Position numbers and translations under genes: made by a program
Part shown: positions 1 through 9,165 of the stretch, piece by piece
How the letters are laid out: each line of letters starts with the position of its first letter
Numbering within the stretch: the stretch's first letter is position 1
Notes under the pieces: generated by a model
Told to the model about the DNA's origin: nothing
Database searches by the model: none
What the model saw: the letters and a program-made list of their open reading frames with translations, nothing else
DNA from: Candidatus Formimonas warabiya
GTDB lineage: Bacteria > Bacillota > Dehalobacteriia > Dehalobacteriales > Dehalobacteriaceae
NCBI RefSeq assembly: GCF_002777255.1
Contig: NZ_CP017634.1
Span: forward strand, 496,001 to 560,000
Length of the DNA stretch: 64,000 bases
Direction of reading: 5' to 3'

Positions 1-28
1 AAACAAGAAAAATGGAGGCTTTATTTAT

Positions 29-508
29 ATGGAAACTTATCAATTAACTCGTAACCCGGTTGTAAAAGCCGAAATGCTTATACGTAAACCAGTTGCCGAA
101 GTATATGAGGCTTTTATCAACCCTGCCATTACTACAAAGTTTTGGTTTACTAAAAGTAGTGGAAGGCTTGAACCCAATAAACAAATCCAGTGGGATTGGG
201 AAATGTATAATTTATCTGTACGGGTTAGTGTAAAAGAAATTGAACAAAACAAGCGTATACTTGTTGAATGGAGTATGTTTGGCACATCCACTACGGTGGA
301 GTGGTTATTTACACCAATAGAAGATAACGCTACTTTCGTCAGCATTTCGAGTACTGGGTTTAAGGGAGATGGTGATGAGATTGTAGACCAAGTGATTGGA
401 TGTACAGAAGGATTTGCGTTAGTCCTCTCTGGATTAAAGGCATTTCTTGAGCATAATATTATTTTAAATCTTGTATCAGACCGTTTTCCCAATCAGCAAA
501 TACAATAG
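29..508 (+). CDS. SRPBCC (AHSA1-like) domain protein
   Basis: A 159-residue protein with the AHSA1/SRPBCC helix-grip signature: an early 'KPVAEVYEAF' helix, 'TKFWFT', a central 'VEWSMFG' strand and a long C-terminal helix around 'GLKAFLEH'. Family members bind small hydrophobic ligands or act as stress-linked proteins; no ligand can be predicted here. The start follows an AATGGAGG ribosome site. Nothing upstream is visible because the window begins here. The family call is fairly secure, the function unknown. Confidence 0.75.
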   Translation: METYQLTRNPVVKAEMLIRKPVAEVYEAFINPAITTKFWFTKSSGRLEPNKQIQWDWEMYNLSVRVSVKEIEQNKRILVEWSMFGTSTTVEWLFTPIEDNATFVSISSTGFKGDGDEIVDQVIGCTEGFALVLSGLKAFLEHNIILNLVSDRFPNQQIQ

Positions 509-528
509 AATGCAAATCTAATCGCAAT

Positions 529-581
529 TTTTATATAATGAGAAGTATCAAATAAACAGGGACCGGTTATGTTATCTACCA
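529..581 (+). repeat. Intergenic repeat a, copy 1
   Basis: This segment ('tttatataatgagaa...atcaaataaacagg...ttatctaccaa') resembles 18053-18119 in the same orientation, with a roughly 13-bp internal deletion in this copy. It lies between the SRPBCC and Imm5-like genes and codes for nothing recognisable. Confidence 0.5.
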
Positions 582-620
582 AATAAACAAAAAAATTATG
601 ATGTAATAAGAGGAAGCTTT

Positions 621-1103
621 ATGGAAGAAAAGAAAGATGGACATAGGTACATGCAAAGCGTAAAAGTAATTAAAAAGATTGATGATATTCCCGAACTAAA
701 GGAAATATTGATTACAATTAGCGAAAGTAAAACGCACAAACAGATGTCTCAGTATAGTTTGCTATTGGCTAAACATATTTTAGAGATCAGCGAGGTTGAG
801 TGTTGCAGCGCAATTGCCGAGTGCTTTGATATAAACAAAAAATGGCAGAATGGTGAAGCGAAGTTCCAAGATGCAAGGCAGGTTGCCTTTATGGTAAACA
901 GGCTTGCCCGTGAAGAAAAAGATCCTGTTAAAGTAAAGGTCTTGAGGGCAATGGGACAAGTTGCTGCTACACCTCATGTAAAATGGCACGCTTTGGTTGC
1001 GTCAGAGTATGCAATCACTTTGATAAATGTAATGTATCCTAAAAATTTGGAGGAAGTAAAAAAGGAAAGAGAAATTCAAATTGAATTGATGAAGAGTGTT
1101 TAA
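621..1103 (+). CDS. Imm5-like putative immunity protein
   Basis: A 160-residue, mostly helical protein preceded by AAGAGGA. The middle and C-terminal parts ('RQVAFMVNRLAREEKDP', 'MGQVAATPHVKWHAL') look like the small 'putative immunity protein' family related to Imm5. Such proteins are annotated from polymorphic-toxin loci by association; no toxin gene lies beside it here, so an immunity role is not supported by context. Met at 651 is an alternative start. It stands alone between two decayed repeats. Confidence 0.5.
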   Translation: MEEKKDGHRYMQSVKVIKKIDDIPELKEILITISESKTHKQMSQYSLLLAKHILEISEVECCSAIAECFDINKKWQNGEAKFQDARQVAFMVNRLAREEKDPVKVKVLRAMGQVAATPHVKWHALVASEYAITLINVMYPKNLEEVKKEREIQIELMKSV

Positions 1104-1118
1104 AAGATACAGCATGAT

Positions 1119-1285
1119 AAATTCCAATTTATCGGTTTGATTATAAGTATAATTCACATCAAACGCCTTATATTCAGGTTATGGAAAAAATGATCAGGAA
1201 TGATCGATCCTACTTGCCATTAGAATGAATATACCCCGGTCATGGGAACGCTTACAGGTTAGAAGTGTAAGTAATGAGCATAATA
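1119..1285 (+). pseudogene. Decayed copy of the MBL-fold hydrolase gene at 21110
   Basis: Three pieces of the locus at 21.06-21.71 kb are recognisable in order: 1119-1150 matches the leader at 21061-21092; 1157-1228 matches the interior around 21349-21423 ('ccttatattcaggttatgg'); 1229-1285 matches the 3' end around 21651-21706 ('catgggaac', 'ggttagaagtgtaag'). Two internal deletions removed the start codon and the HxHxDH zinc-binding region, so no enzyme can be made. The remainder up to 1518 shows no gene that I can support. Confidence 0.8.
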
Positions 1286-1518
1286 GATGCAGGGATCGTC
1301 ACGAGGCCAAATGAAATAACCGATCGATGTGCTACGGGCATAAATTACATCTCCTGTACCAGTTTAACCAAAATACTGGCAAATACAAATAAAATAGAGA
1401 CGTGGGATTGCACCTCATCAAAAAAATGGATAACCCAGGCAGAAGCAGCGAATAATACCTAGAGAGTTCATGATAAGATACGATAAACCGCAGTATATCA
1501 AAAAGGTAAGAAATGTGA

Positions 1519-3981
1519 ATGATTACAAAATTAGAAGAATACAACCGAAAAAGGAATTTTGAAAAAACGGTCGAACCTGAAGGCAAAACTGAAAAGCCCG
1601 AAGAACGTCTGAAGTTTGTTGTCCAGCACCATATTGCCCGCAGAGATCACTTCGACCTACGCCTTGAATGGGATGGAGCTCTCTTAAGTTGGGCGGTGCC
1701 CAAGGGACCTTCCTATAATACCCGGGACAAGAGGCTCGCCATACAAGTGGAGGATCATCCCCTGGAATACAGGAACTTTGAGGGGGTTATTCCCAAGGGG
1801 GAATATGGCGGCGGCGTAGTGATGCTCTGGGATGAAGGCTATTGGGAACCTCAGGCGGATGTAGATGAAGGACTCAGTGAGGGGTCCCTTAAGTTTGTTC
1901 TAAAAGGAAGAAGACTTAAGGGAAAATGGGCTTTGATCCGAATGAAAGCAAAAGCGGGTGAAGCTATGAATAACTGGCTTTTGCTCAAAGAAAAAGATGA
2001 TTACACCAAAACTGCCGATGGGATTTCTCAGTTTACCACCAGCATCAGAACCGGACGCACCATGGCGGAAATTGAAGAAGGGGGAGATGAAAAAATCACG
2101 AGGAATCCCTTTAGCAAGGCCGATGTGCAACTTGCCAAACTTGTAAGTAGGGTTCCTGAGGGCGAGGATTGGCTATATGAGCTAAAATACGACGGCTACA
2201 GGATTTTGGCATATCTGGAAGGCAACAACGCTCGGCTCATAACCAGGAATGGCAATGACTATACAAATCGGTTCCAAGATATCGCATATTCCCTCACCGA
2301 TTGGGCTGCCGGAAGGGCGATGGTCCTGGACGGGGAAATGGTGATCACGGATACGGAAGGCAAGACAGATTTTCAGGCTCTGCAAAACTATATAAGAAAT
2401 CCTAAGGGTAAAAACCTTACCTATATTGTTTTTGATCTCCTGGCCTTGGATGGAGCAGACTTAAGAGGACACCGCCTGATTGACAGAAAAGAAACGCTTG
2501 AAGCTCTTATGAAGGATTCACCAAAAAACCTCTACTATAGCCAGCATATCAGAGGAAATGGAAAGGAAAGTCTCCTTGCAGCTTGTAAAGCAAATTTGGA
2601 AGGGATAGTAGGTAAAAAAGCTAATTCCGTATACAGCGGCACGAGAAATGGCGATTGGATCAAGCTAAAATGCGCTACAAGGCAGGAATTCGTCATTGGA
2701 GGATATTCCCTATCAGATAAGAAAACGAGTGGGGTAAGCTCGCTTCTCCTTGGCGTCTATGAAGGAAAGGAATTGATCTATGTCGGTCGTGCCGGAACGG
2801 GCCTGACAGTTCGTAGCATGAAAGAGCTCGAGGAAAGATTTGAAAGTATAAAGAGGAAAACGACTCCTTTCAAACAGGCGCCGGAGCCCAGGAAGAATGA
2901 AAAAATTACCTGGCTTGAACCTGAACTGGTTGGGGAAATCAAGTTTGTCGAATGGACGGTCGATAATCTGTTAAGACAAGCAAGCTTCAAGGGTCTGCGG
3001 ACGGATAAGGAGGCCAGGGATATAAAAAAGGAAAATGTGGATAATAAAACACAGTCAGACGAAAAACCGAAAGAAAAGCAATCACACGCCAAAGATTTGG
3101 AGAGACCAATGAAAGCAAAGGTTGATAGTATCATCATCAATGGAATAAAGATCACCAGCCCAGACAAGGTAATATTTGATGATCCTGAAATCACAAAAGC
3201 AGATGTGGTCCAATATTATGCAAAGGTGTCGGAACGCATGATGCCGTATGTGGGTTACAGAATTCTCAGCATTGTACGCTGTCCCAAGGGAATATCCCAG
3301 TCTTGCTTCTATAAAAAGCATCCCGGTCCGGATAACAAAGGAATCGTCACAATGCCGATCCTGAACAGTAGCGGAGAAAAGGAAGACTACTTCTATATCC
3401 AGAATGCAGCCGGACTCATATTTGAAGCACAGATGGGTACAGTGGAATTTCATACCTGGGGAAGCCGTGTAGACGATATGGAAAAGCCGGATATAATGGT
3501 ATTTGACCTGGATCCGGATGCGGGAATGGACCTGGAAAAGGTGCGCCAGGGTGTGAAAAATATAAAAAGTCTTCTTGACCAGCTTTCGCTAAACTCGTTT
3601 CTCAAGACGAGCGGAGGCAAAGGGTACCATGTGGTCGTACCTTTCAAACCATACGTGGAGTGGAATACGTTTTACGATTTTGCCAGGCGGATTGCCGAAG
3701 CTATGGAACAGAAGTGGCCTGACCGCTACACAAGTAATGTCAGAAAGAATAAGCGGACAAATAAGATATTCATCGATTGGATTCGAAACGGCAGAGGAGC
3801 CACAAGTATTGCCCCCTATTCCATAAGAGCAAGAAAAGGGGCGCGGGTCTCTATGCCTATCACATGGGAAGAACTTGACACGGTGGCTCCCGATGGTGTC
3901 GATATGGCAGATGCGCTAATGAGGATTGGCGGCAGTGATCCGTGGAAGGATTTCTTTCAAATCAATCAACGACTTAAATAA
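1519..3981 (+). CDS. ligD: Multifunctional ATP-dependent DNA ligase LigD
   Basis: An 820-residue non-homologous end-joining ligase. Domain order is 3'-phosphoesterase (about 30-150, 'HHIARRDHFDLRLEW' with the His/Asp metal ligands), ligase (about 205-490) and primase-type polymerase (about 530-810). The ligase nucleophile is Lys223 in 'ELKYDGYR'; motifs 'EGIVGKKA' and 'WIKLKC' follow. The polymerase metal-binding acidic residues are in 'VFDLDPD'. This PE-LIG-POL order is the one described for the Pseudomonas enzyme, not the mycobacterial order. A charged linker near 495-530 joins ligase and polymerase. The partner end-binding protein Ku is not in the window, which is unusual because ku and ligD are often adjacent. 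Confidence 0.95.
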   Translation: MITKLEEYNRKRNFEKTVEPEGKTEKPEERLKFVVQHHIARRDHFDLRLEWDGALLSWAVPKGPSYNTRDKRLAIQVEDHPLEYRNFEGVIPKGEYGGGVVMLWDEGYWEPQADVDEGLSEGSLKFVLKGRRLKGKWALIRMKAKAGEAMNNWLLLKEKDDYTKTADGISQFTTSIRTGRTMAEIEEGGDEKITRNPFSKADVQLAKLVSRVPEGEDWLYELKYDGYRILAYLEGNNARLITRNGNDYTNRFQDIAYSLTDWAAGRAMVLDGEMVITDTEGKTDFQALQNYIRNPKGKNLTYIVFDLLALDGADLRGHRLIDRKETLEALMKDSPKNLYYSQHIRGNGKESLLAACKANLEGIVGKKANSVYSGTRNGDWIKLKCATRQEFVIGGYSLSDKKTSGVSSLLLGVYEGKELIYVGRAGTGLTVRSMKELEERFESIKRKTTPFKQAPEPRKNEKITWLEPELVGEIKFVEWTVDNLLRQASFKGLRTDKEARDIKKENVDNKTQSDEKPKEKQSHAKDLERPMKAKVDSIIINGIKITSPDKVIFDDPEITKADVVQYYAKVSERMMPYVGYRILSIVRCPKGISQSCFYKKHPGPDNKGIVTMPILNSSGEKEDYFYIQNAAGLIFEAQMGTVEFHTWGSRVDDMEKPDIMVFDLDPDAGMDLEKVRQGVKNIKSLLDQLSLNSFLKTSGGKGYHVVVPFKPYVEWNTFYDFARRIAEAMEQKWPDRYTSNVRKNKRTNKIFIDWIRNGRGATSIAPYSIRARKGARVSMPITWEELDTVAPDGVDMADALMRIGGSDPWKDFFQINQRLK

Positions 3982-4107
3982 AGATCTTACAAGGTTCGGT
4001 AAGCGTCATTGTAAGCTTCCTCGCTTCCGTACATGGAAATCATGATATCCTGTCACTCGCTGTTGTAAACTACCAAAGAAAGGCTATCAGTACAGGAAGG
4101 TGAGTTT

Positions 4108-4290
4108 ATGGATAAGTACACGAAAGAAGATTTAGAAGAAGCTCTCCGGGCTATAGATTCAACGATTAGCAAGTGTGAGAAAGTACAGCCAAAATTGAAA
4201 CAAGGTACTTCTCAGCACACGCTGCTCATACGCAGGATTAAGGCGCTCTATATCGCATCAGCGCTGATAAAAAGAGAATTAGGTTTGTAG
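4108..4290 (+). CDS. Small helical conserved-type protein, function unknown
   Basis: A 60-residue protein preceded by GGAAGGTG at a good distance. It is predicted to be two helices, rich in Lys/Glu with 'RRIKALYIASALI' at the C-terminal end. Size and composition resemble small hypothetical proteins common in Clostridia, but I cannot name a family. It follows ligD by 126 bp on the same strand and may be co-transcribed. Confidence 0.6.
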   Translation: MDKYTKEDLEEALRAIDSTISKCEKVQPKLKQGTSQHTLLIRRIKALYIASALIKRELGL

Positions 4291-4301
4291 GAAACTTGGG
4301 T

Positions 4302-4333
4302 TAAGATGTTGAGAAATCAGCGTCTTTTTTATT
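4302..4333 (+). repeat. Intergenic repeat c, copy 1
   Basis: The string 'tgttgagaaatcagcgt' followed by a T-rich stretch is shared with 21716-21746 in the same orientation. In both places it sits directly downstream of a short accessory gene. It may be the end of a lost mobile element or a transcript-end remnant; no hairpin is obvious. Confidence 0.5.
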
Positions 4334-4384
4334 GCTCAAAAGAAGCCGCATAAGTACCCCCATCTAACTTGAACAATGTTTATA

Positions 4385-4441
4385 TTGACAAACAGGTCTA
4401 TACATCATAGACTAAAGGAGCGAGGTCTATATAATATAGAC
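4385..4441 (+). promoter_or_regulatory. Promoter with two BlaI/MecI-type operator dyads
   Basis: A -35 TTGACA (4385-4390) is followed after 17 bp by TAGACT (4408-4413). Two 17-bp dyads overlap or follow it: gtctat-acatc-atagac at 4396-4412 and gtctata-taa-tatagac at 4425-4441, spaced 29 bp centre to centre. BlaI/MecI dimers bind dyads of this kind, so the following gene very probably represses its own operon from here. Confidence 0.85.
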
Positions 4442-4456
4442 TCAGGAGGAATTGCC

Positions 4457-4819
4457 ATGAAAGAATATAAACTGTCGCAGAGCGAAGCGAGATTTGCTGA
4501 AATCATTTGGCAGCACGAGCCGCTTGGATCGGGTGAATTGGTTAAGATATGCGAAAAAGAAATGGAGTGGAAAAAGTCTACAACCTATACGGTACTGAAA
4601 AACCTATGCGAAAAAGGTATCTTCCAGAATCAAAATGCAGTCGTTACGTCTCTGATCAAAAAGGATGAGTTTTACGCAAGGCAAAGCAGGCGTTTTGTTG
4701 AAGACACCTTTGGGGGATCGCTGCCGAAATTCATGACCTCTTTCATTGGTGGCAAGAAGCTGACTCGCAAACAGGCGGAAGAACTCAAACGCCTGATCGA
4801 TGAACACAGGGAGGACTGA
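4457..4819 (+). CDS. BlaI/MecI family transcriptional repressor
   Basis: A 120-residue winged-helix repressor ('LSQSEARFAEIIW', 'TTYTVLKNLCEKG') with a C-terminal dimerisation helix. The ATG at 4457 follows CAGGAGG at the right distance; the longer upstream reading would run through the operators and is rejected. It is 2 bp from the M56 sensor-protease gene, the usual blaI-blaR1 arrangement in which protease activation causes repressor cleavage. No beta-lactamase gene is near, so the regulated target is probably the operon itself or genes elsewhere. Confidence 0.9.
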   Translation: MKEYKLSQSEARFAEIIWQHEPLGSGELVKICEKEMEWKKSTTYTVLKNLCEKGIFQNQNAVVTSLIKKDEFYARQSRRFVEDTFGGSLPKFMTSFIGGKKLTRKQAEELKRLIDEHRED

Positions 4820-4821
4820 CT

Positions 4822-7323
4822 ATGGATAAGCTGTTTCTTTCTGTCTTGAATATGAGCCTGACGGCGAGTTTTGTAATAGCCGCGATAATGTTGGTGCGGC
4901 TTCCGCTGAAAAAAGCGCCAAGAACAATATCCTACGCGCTGTGGGCGGTGGCTGGCTTCCGGCTCGTGTTCCCGTTCTCGTTTGAGAGCGTGCTCAGCCT
5001 GATTCCGTTCAAGTCTGCGCCTATTCCTGTGGACATCGCCACACAGACAATACCGCGAGTTGATAGCGGGATTAACATTGTAGACCATGCTGTAAGCCAA
5101 GTTCTCCCCGCCGCAACGCCCGTCGCGAGTGTGAATCCGTTGCAGATCTGGCTGACAGTCGGCGCGTACCTGTGGCTTACGGGTGTCGCAGTTATGCTGA
5201 TTTACAGCGTTGTATCCATTGTGCTGCTGAAACGGGGGCTGACAGGCGCGACGCTCGTTGAGGATAACATCTACAAAGCCGATAACCTCAAAACACCGTT
5301 TGTCCTTGGATTATTAAGACCGAAAATCTACATTCCGGCGGGACTCACGGAGGAGGAAAAATACTATATTATCCTGCACGAGCGGACGCATATCCGGCGA
5401 CACGATCATGCGGTGAAGTTCTTCGCTTACTTTATTCTCTGCCTGCACTGGTTCAATCCGTTCGCGTGGGCGGCATTTCTCTTGATGGGCGCGGATATGG
5501 AGATGTCCTGTGATGAGCGGGTGCTTAAGGAAATAGGCGGTGAAACGAAGAAGGCCTATTCTATGTCACTTCTGTCTTTAGCGTCGGAACGGCGCATCAT
5601 CGGGGGCAGCCCGCTCGCTTTTGGCGAGGGCGGCATGAAAGAGCGGATTAAAAACGTGTTGAACTTCAAGAAGCCCTCACGGGTGATTGTCATTGTTGCA
5701 GTCGCACTCGCAGCAATTTTAAGCATAGGGTTTGCGGTGAACCGAATTGATGTTGCGAACTCATCAAATTGGGAAATATATCATTTTCCAAGTTACTTTT
5801 ACGACAGAGTTACATTCAATGCTGATGCTGAAACCTTCTCACCATCGTTTAAAGCTGTCACAGCGAAGCTGACAAACAAAGAATTGGCAAGCGGTCTAAT
5901 GTGCGGCAAGACATTTACTCTTGTCAAACAGGTAGGCAAAGACTGGCGGATCGTGCCTTTTAAAGAAGGGGTGGCTTTCGATGACATGGCGATAAGTCTT
6001 GCTGTTGGGGACAGCGAGACATACACGCTTACACCCGATATGCTGGCAAGTAAACTTGATGGGGGGAATTACCGCATCGTTACTGACATTTGGTACGCCA
6101 ATGAACCGTCGCAGCGAACAATACGCCATGTCTGGGCAGAGTTTACTATAAGTGAACATGAAGCGGAAATAACATTGAACGAAGTCCGGGAGTTAGCGAA
6201 AAAAGGGGATGCCCTGAAGATTGAGGACTTCCAGGATTTCAAAGGCGTTGATACCAGTTCCCAGCTCGGTTATCACATTATAGAATACAGTGTTGAAGGC
6301 GGCTATTGCCTGATTGTCGAAACCGACGGCAAACGGCTGGACAGCGTGAATCTTGAAAGCATTTGGTTAAGCAGTGCCGGTGTTATTGACATTCGAGACA
6401 ACAATGTTGACGAATTCATTAAGAGTCACCCTTCATCGGCAGATGGAATTATTGAAGATCCGGAGAAAATCATAGCAGACATAAACGCTGAGTTTTTAGA
6501 AAGCGGAGATCCCGCTTATGCTCTTGGTGTCAACGAAAACGGGCTGCCGGTTTTTGTGAATCCTGATGCCGCTCTCGAAGCTGCGCTCAGAGATTATGCC
6601 GAAGGCTTTGCTGCTGTCAGCGAAGAATTCAACCTTGATCCCGTTAATAATGATAATTATTCCTGGTATAAAAAATATGGGTGGCAACAGCCATACGAAG
6701 ATCTCAGGTATCAAGGGATTCAGATTTCTAAATTCTTTGACATATATGAAAACAGTTTCAGCAATGGTAACGATGCTGACGAATTTATCAAACCCTCGTC
6801 AACAGTGATTAAATTAGAACCTACATCACCGGAATGGTCACAGGAGCAGAGAATCGATATTGTTGGTATGGCAGAATTGGATTACGCATCAGACGATATC
6901 GTGATTTTCCACGGTTATTTCGGGCTGTTTGTATATGACCTTAATTCGCTTCAAATCATTCGAAGCCTGGATTTAAAACCGCTTAATTGTACCGCAATAC
7001 AGGGCGACGATTACTGCGACGTTACGGTCAGCATGGATGGAAATACGGTGCAACTCCATCGCATGAGCAGTAAAAATATGTATGTCTATACTGTTTCAGA
7101 CAATACCCTGGGGGAAACGACTTTTGAGCGTATGAGTGAACGGTTTGGCAGCAATTTTGTGCCGATAGAGGATGTGGTCGATTCTAAACAGCTTGCTAAG
7201 TACAGCTATAACGCCGTCCGTTTTGCTACGGGGGAATATGGCTATCTCCATACCTCCGACATGACGCTTGGTACACTCTCTTATGTACGTGATGATATGA
7301 TATATAGGTTGTTTGATATATAA
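4822..7323 (+). CDS. BlaR1-type M56 membrane metallopeptidase with long extracellular region
   Basis: An 833-residue protein. The N-terminal half has four to five membrane segments and the gluzincin motif HERTH (186-190) with the downstream 'MSCDERVL' glutamate expected for peptidase family M56. After a membrane segment at about 286-305 comes a 520-residue extracellular part that lacks the SxxK, SxN and KTG motifs of the penicillin-binding sensor of true BlaR1. That part has an Ig-like beta-rich beginning and then repeats of acidic sequence that I cannot assign. It therefore probably senses something other than a beta-lactam, signalling through the repressor encoded just upstream. Confidence 0.85.
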   Translation: MDKLFLSVLNMSLTASFVIAAIMLVRLPLKKAPRTISYALWAVAGFRLVFPFSFESVLSLIPFKSAPIPVDIATQTIPRVDSGINIVDHAVSQVLPAATPVASVNPLQIWLTVGAYLWLTGVAVMLIYSVVSIVLLKRGLTGATLVEDNIYKADNLKTPFVLGLLRPKIYIPAGLTEEEKYYIILHERTHIRRHDHAVKFFAYFILCLHWFNPFAWAAFLLMGADMEMSCDERVLKEIGGETKKAYSMSLLSLASERRIIGGSPLAFGEGGMKERIKNVLNFKKPSRVIVIVAVALAAILSIGFAVNRIDVANSSNWEIYHFPSYFYDRVTFNADAETFSPSFKAVTAKLTNKELASGLMCGKTFTLVKQVGKDWRIVPFKEGVAFDDMAISLAVGDSETYTLTPDMLASKLDGGNYRIVTDIWYANEPSQRTIRHVWAEFTISEHEAEITLNEVRELAKKGDALKIEDFQDFKGVDTSSQLGYHIIEYSVEGGYCLIVETDGKRLDSVNLESIWLSSAGVIDIRDNNVDEFIKSHPSSADGIIEDPEKIIADINAEFLESGDPAYALGVNENGLPVFVNPDAALEAALRDYAEGFAAVSEEFNLDPVNNDNYSWYKKYGWQQPYEDLRYQGIQISKFFDIYENSFSNGNDADEFIKPSSTVIKLEPTSPEWSQEQRIDIVGMAELDYASDDIVIFHGYFGLFVYDLNSLQIIRSLDLKPLNCTAIQGDDYCDVTVSMDGNTVQLHRMSSKNMYVYTVSDNTLGETTFERMSERFGSNFVPIEDVVDSKQLAKYSYNAVRFATGEYGYLHTSDMTLGTLSYVRDDMIYRLFDI

Positions 7324-7524
7324 AGAAGCCGAAGCCATTGCATAGGTTGTGGTTGAACATTACCTACGCTAGATAATTGTTATACAACCAGCATGAAGCA
7401 ATATCTATTGGTGTTGGATTTCTAAAAAGAAGTCCCAGAAGAATAAATTTTTGTTAAATGTAAAGGATTTTTATGATATAGTACGAAATTAAAATTAATT
7501 GATCTATGCCCGGAGGAGAGGGTT

Positions 7525-7608
7525 ATGATACTTTTTGCGATTACGAATGAGGAGAAAGAGTCTGTTTTAATAATAATCTCACTGAGGATAAAAAATATGC
7601 AACGATAA
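7525..7608 (+). CDS. Short ORF with strong ribosome site upstream of sigma-54 activator
   Basis: A 27-codon ORF beginning 'MILFAITNEEKES' has the strong site CCGGAGGAGAGGG. It ends 19 bp before the activator start. It may be a leader peptide, or the start of a lost gene: the first 13 residues look protein-like and the rest less so. The other bases between 7323 and 7628 hold only an AT-rich stretch near 7455-7490 that could contain the activator's promoter. Confidence 0.35.
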   Translation: MILFAITNEEKESVLIIISLRIKNMQR

Positions 7609-7627
7609 AATAAGGGGGTGATGTCAA

Positions 7628-9022
7628 TTGATTAATGAAGTACGGGTTAATACAAGTGTGGCTAAACTCCATCAGGAAATATTAGAATTATTCTCGGACG
7701 GGATTTATGTAACAGACGTTAATGGAAAAACCCTGGCTGTCAATTGTATGTATGAACAACTTACGGGATTAAAACGTGAAGAACTAGTGGGTAGATCCGT
7801 TATCGAGTTAAGAAACGAAGGAAAATTTGATGTCATTTTATACCCGGATATTATTGCTTCCGGTAAGAAAAAAACTTCCCTGCAGACCACTAAAGCAAAT
7901 CGAAAGGTTTTATGTAACGGTTATCCGGTATTTAATGAAGACGGCAAGGTTGTTCTGGTGATAACTTTTGTTAGGGATTTAACCTTAATGAATGAACTTA
8001 AAGAGCAGATTATGAATCAACAAAATATGATCGAAAAATACCGTGAAGTTAATAATCGCTATAAAAAGCAATTTAATAAAGACGCGGCAATCTTCGAAAG
8101 TGAGAAAATGGTTCAATTAATGGAGAAATTAAAAAAGATTGCCAAGACAGATGCCACTGTCCTGCTTTTAGGTGAAACCGGGGTTGGTAAGGATGTTTTA
8201 TCACGAAAAATTCATGAGTACAGTCTTCGCCAGCATGAACCTTTTTTGAAAATAGATTGTTCGGCTATTCCTGAAAGTCTAATTGAATCAGAATTGTTTG
8301 GTTACGAATCCGGAGCCTTTTCCGGGGCCAATAATAGAGGTAAGGCTGGCCTATTGGAGATGGCCGATAAAGGAACCATATTCTTAGATGAAATTGGAGA
8401 AATTCCCCTGCAAATGCAGGTTAAATTATTGCGGGTGATACAAGAACAGGAATTTATGCATGTCGGTTCAACAAAAGTAAGAAAAGTGAATGTCCGATTT
8501 ATTGCCGCCACGAATCGTGATTTAGCTGAAGAAGTTAGAAAGGGGAATTTTCGTAGCGATTTATTCTATCGTTTACACGTAGCCGTTCTTGATATTCCCC
8601 CCTTAAGGGAGAGACAAGAGGATATTGTGGCGATGGTAAGATTTTTTCTTGACAAATATAATGATAAATATCATAAGAATGTGACATTTACGAACCAACT
8701 CGAAGAAGCATTAACGTGTTATAAATGGCCAGGTAACGTGCGGGAGATTGATAATTTTATCCAAGGCCTTGTGGTTTCACATGAAAATGAAATTTTAGAT
8801 ATTAGCGACTTGCCCCATTACATGCTCATGGACTCCATTGACTGCGATAAAATGAACATTAATGAGAGTAATAAGTCCTTAGATGAACTGGTAGGGGATT
8901 ATGAAAAGGTCTTGCTCAAGAAAGTTTTACAAATGCACGGTTCAGCTGCTAAAGCGGCCAGGATTTTAAAAGTCGACCGCTCCACAATATTTAGGAAATT
9001 AAAAAAATACAATTTAGGTTAG
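7628..9022 (+). CDS. PAS-domain sigma-54-dependent transcriptional activator
   Basis: A 464-residue enhancer-binding protein. It has an N-terminal PAS sensor (about 10-120), a linker helix, the AAA+ domain (Walker A GETGVGKD at 182-189, Walker B 'IFLDEIGE' at 251-258) and a Fis-type helix-turn-helix at the C-terminus ('KAARILKVDRSTIFRKL'). The sigma-54 contact loop reads GAFSGA (229-234) instead of the usual GAFTGA, a conservative change. Start is TTG, 7 bp after AAGGGGGTG. It is probably the activator of the methyltransferase operon at 12.3-17.4 kb: repeated dyads next to both its own 3' end and that operon's -24/-12 promoter fit one regulator. An IS66 element now separates the two. Confidence 0.92.
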   Translation: MINEVRVNTSVAKLHQEILELFSDGIYVTDVNGKTLAVNCMYEQLTGLKREELVGRSVIELRNEGKFDVILYPDIIASGKKKTSLQTTKANRKVLCNGYPVFNEDGKVVLVITFVRDLTLMNELKEQIMNQQNMIEKYREVNNRYKKQFNKDAAIFESEKMVQLMEKLKKIAKTDATVLLLGETGVGKDVLSRKIHEYSLRQHEPFLKIDCSAIPESLIESELFGYESGAFSGANNRGKAGLLEMADKGTIFLDEIGEIPLQMQVKLLRVIQEQEFMHVGSTKVRKVNVRFIAATNRDLAEEVRKGNFRSDLFYRLHVAVLDIPPLRERQEDIVAMVRFFLDKYNDKYHKNVTFTNQLEEALTCYKWPGNVREIDNFIQGLVVSHENEILDISDLPHYMLMDSIDCDKMNINESNKSLDELVGDYEKVLLKKVLQMHGSAAKAARILKVDRSTIFRKLKKYNLG

Positions 9023-9081
9023 GTAACCAATTGGTGCAGTTTTAAAACTGGAGTTGCAATATTGCGACACCAGTTTTTTGC
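8802..9081 (+). repeat. 280-bp direct repeat, left copy (flank of IS66 element)
   Basis: This stretch is identical base for base, as far as I can read, to 11637-11916. It covers the last 73 codons of the sigma-54 activator, its stop codon, terminator hairpin and dyad, and ends exactly at the IS66 left inverted repeat. Confidence 0.95.
9044..9079 (+). terminator. Terminator hairpin whose loop carries a regulator-type dyad
   Basis: The stem aaaactgg (9044-9051) pairs with ccagtttt (9070-9077), followed by T residues. The loop contains the near-perfect palindrome gttgcaatattgcgac (9053-9068). The same 16 bp recur at 11888-11903 (duplicated copy) and independently at 11955-11970, which points to a protein-binding site in addition to termination. 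Confidence 0.75.
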
Positions 9082-9165
9082 GTAATTGTCAAAAACTTTG
9101 CACATAGCAACTTCCTTTAAGAATTGGGATAATAACCTCAAAACTATTTAGGGGAGGAATTATCC

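Noticed and set aside
1274-1462. 62-codon ORF after the MBL remnant
   Set aside because: Its start is the degraded 3' end of the MBL copy and the sequence resembles no protein; no ribosome site.
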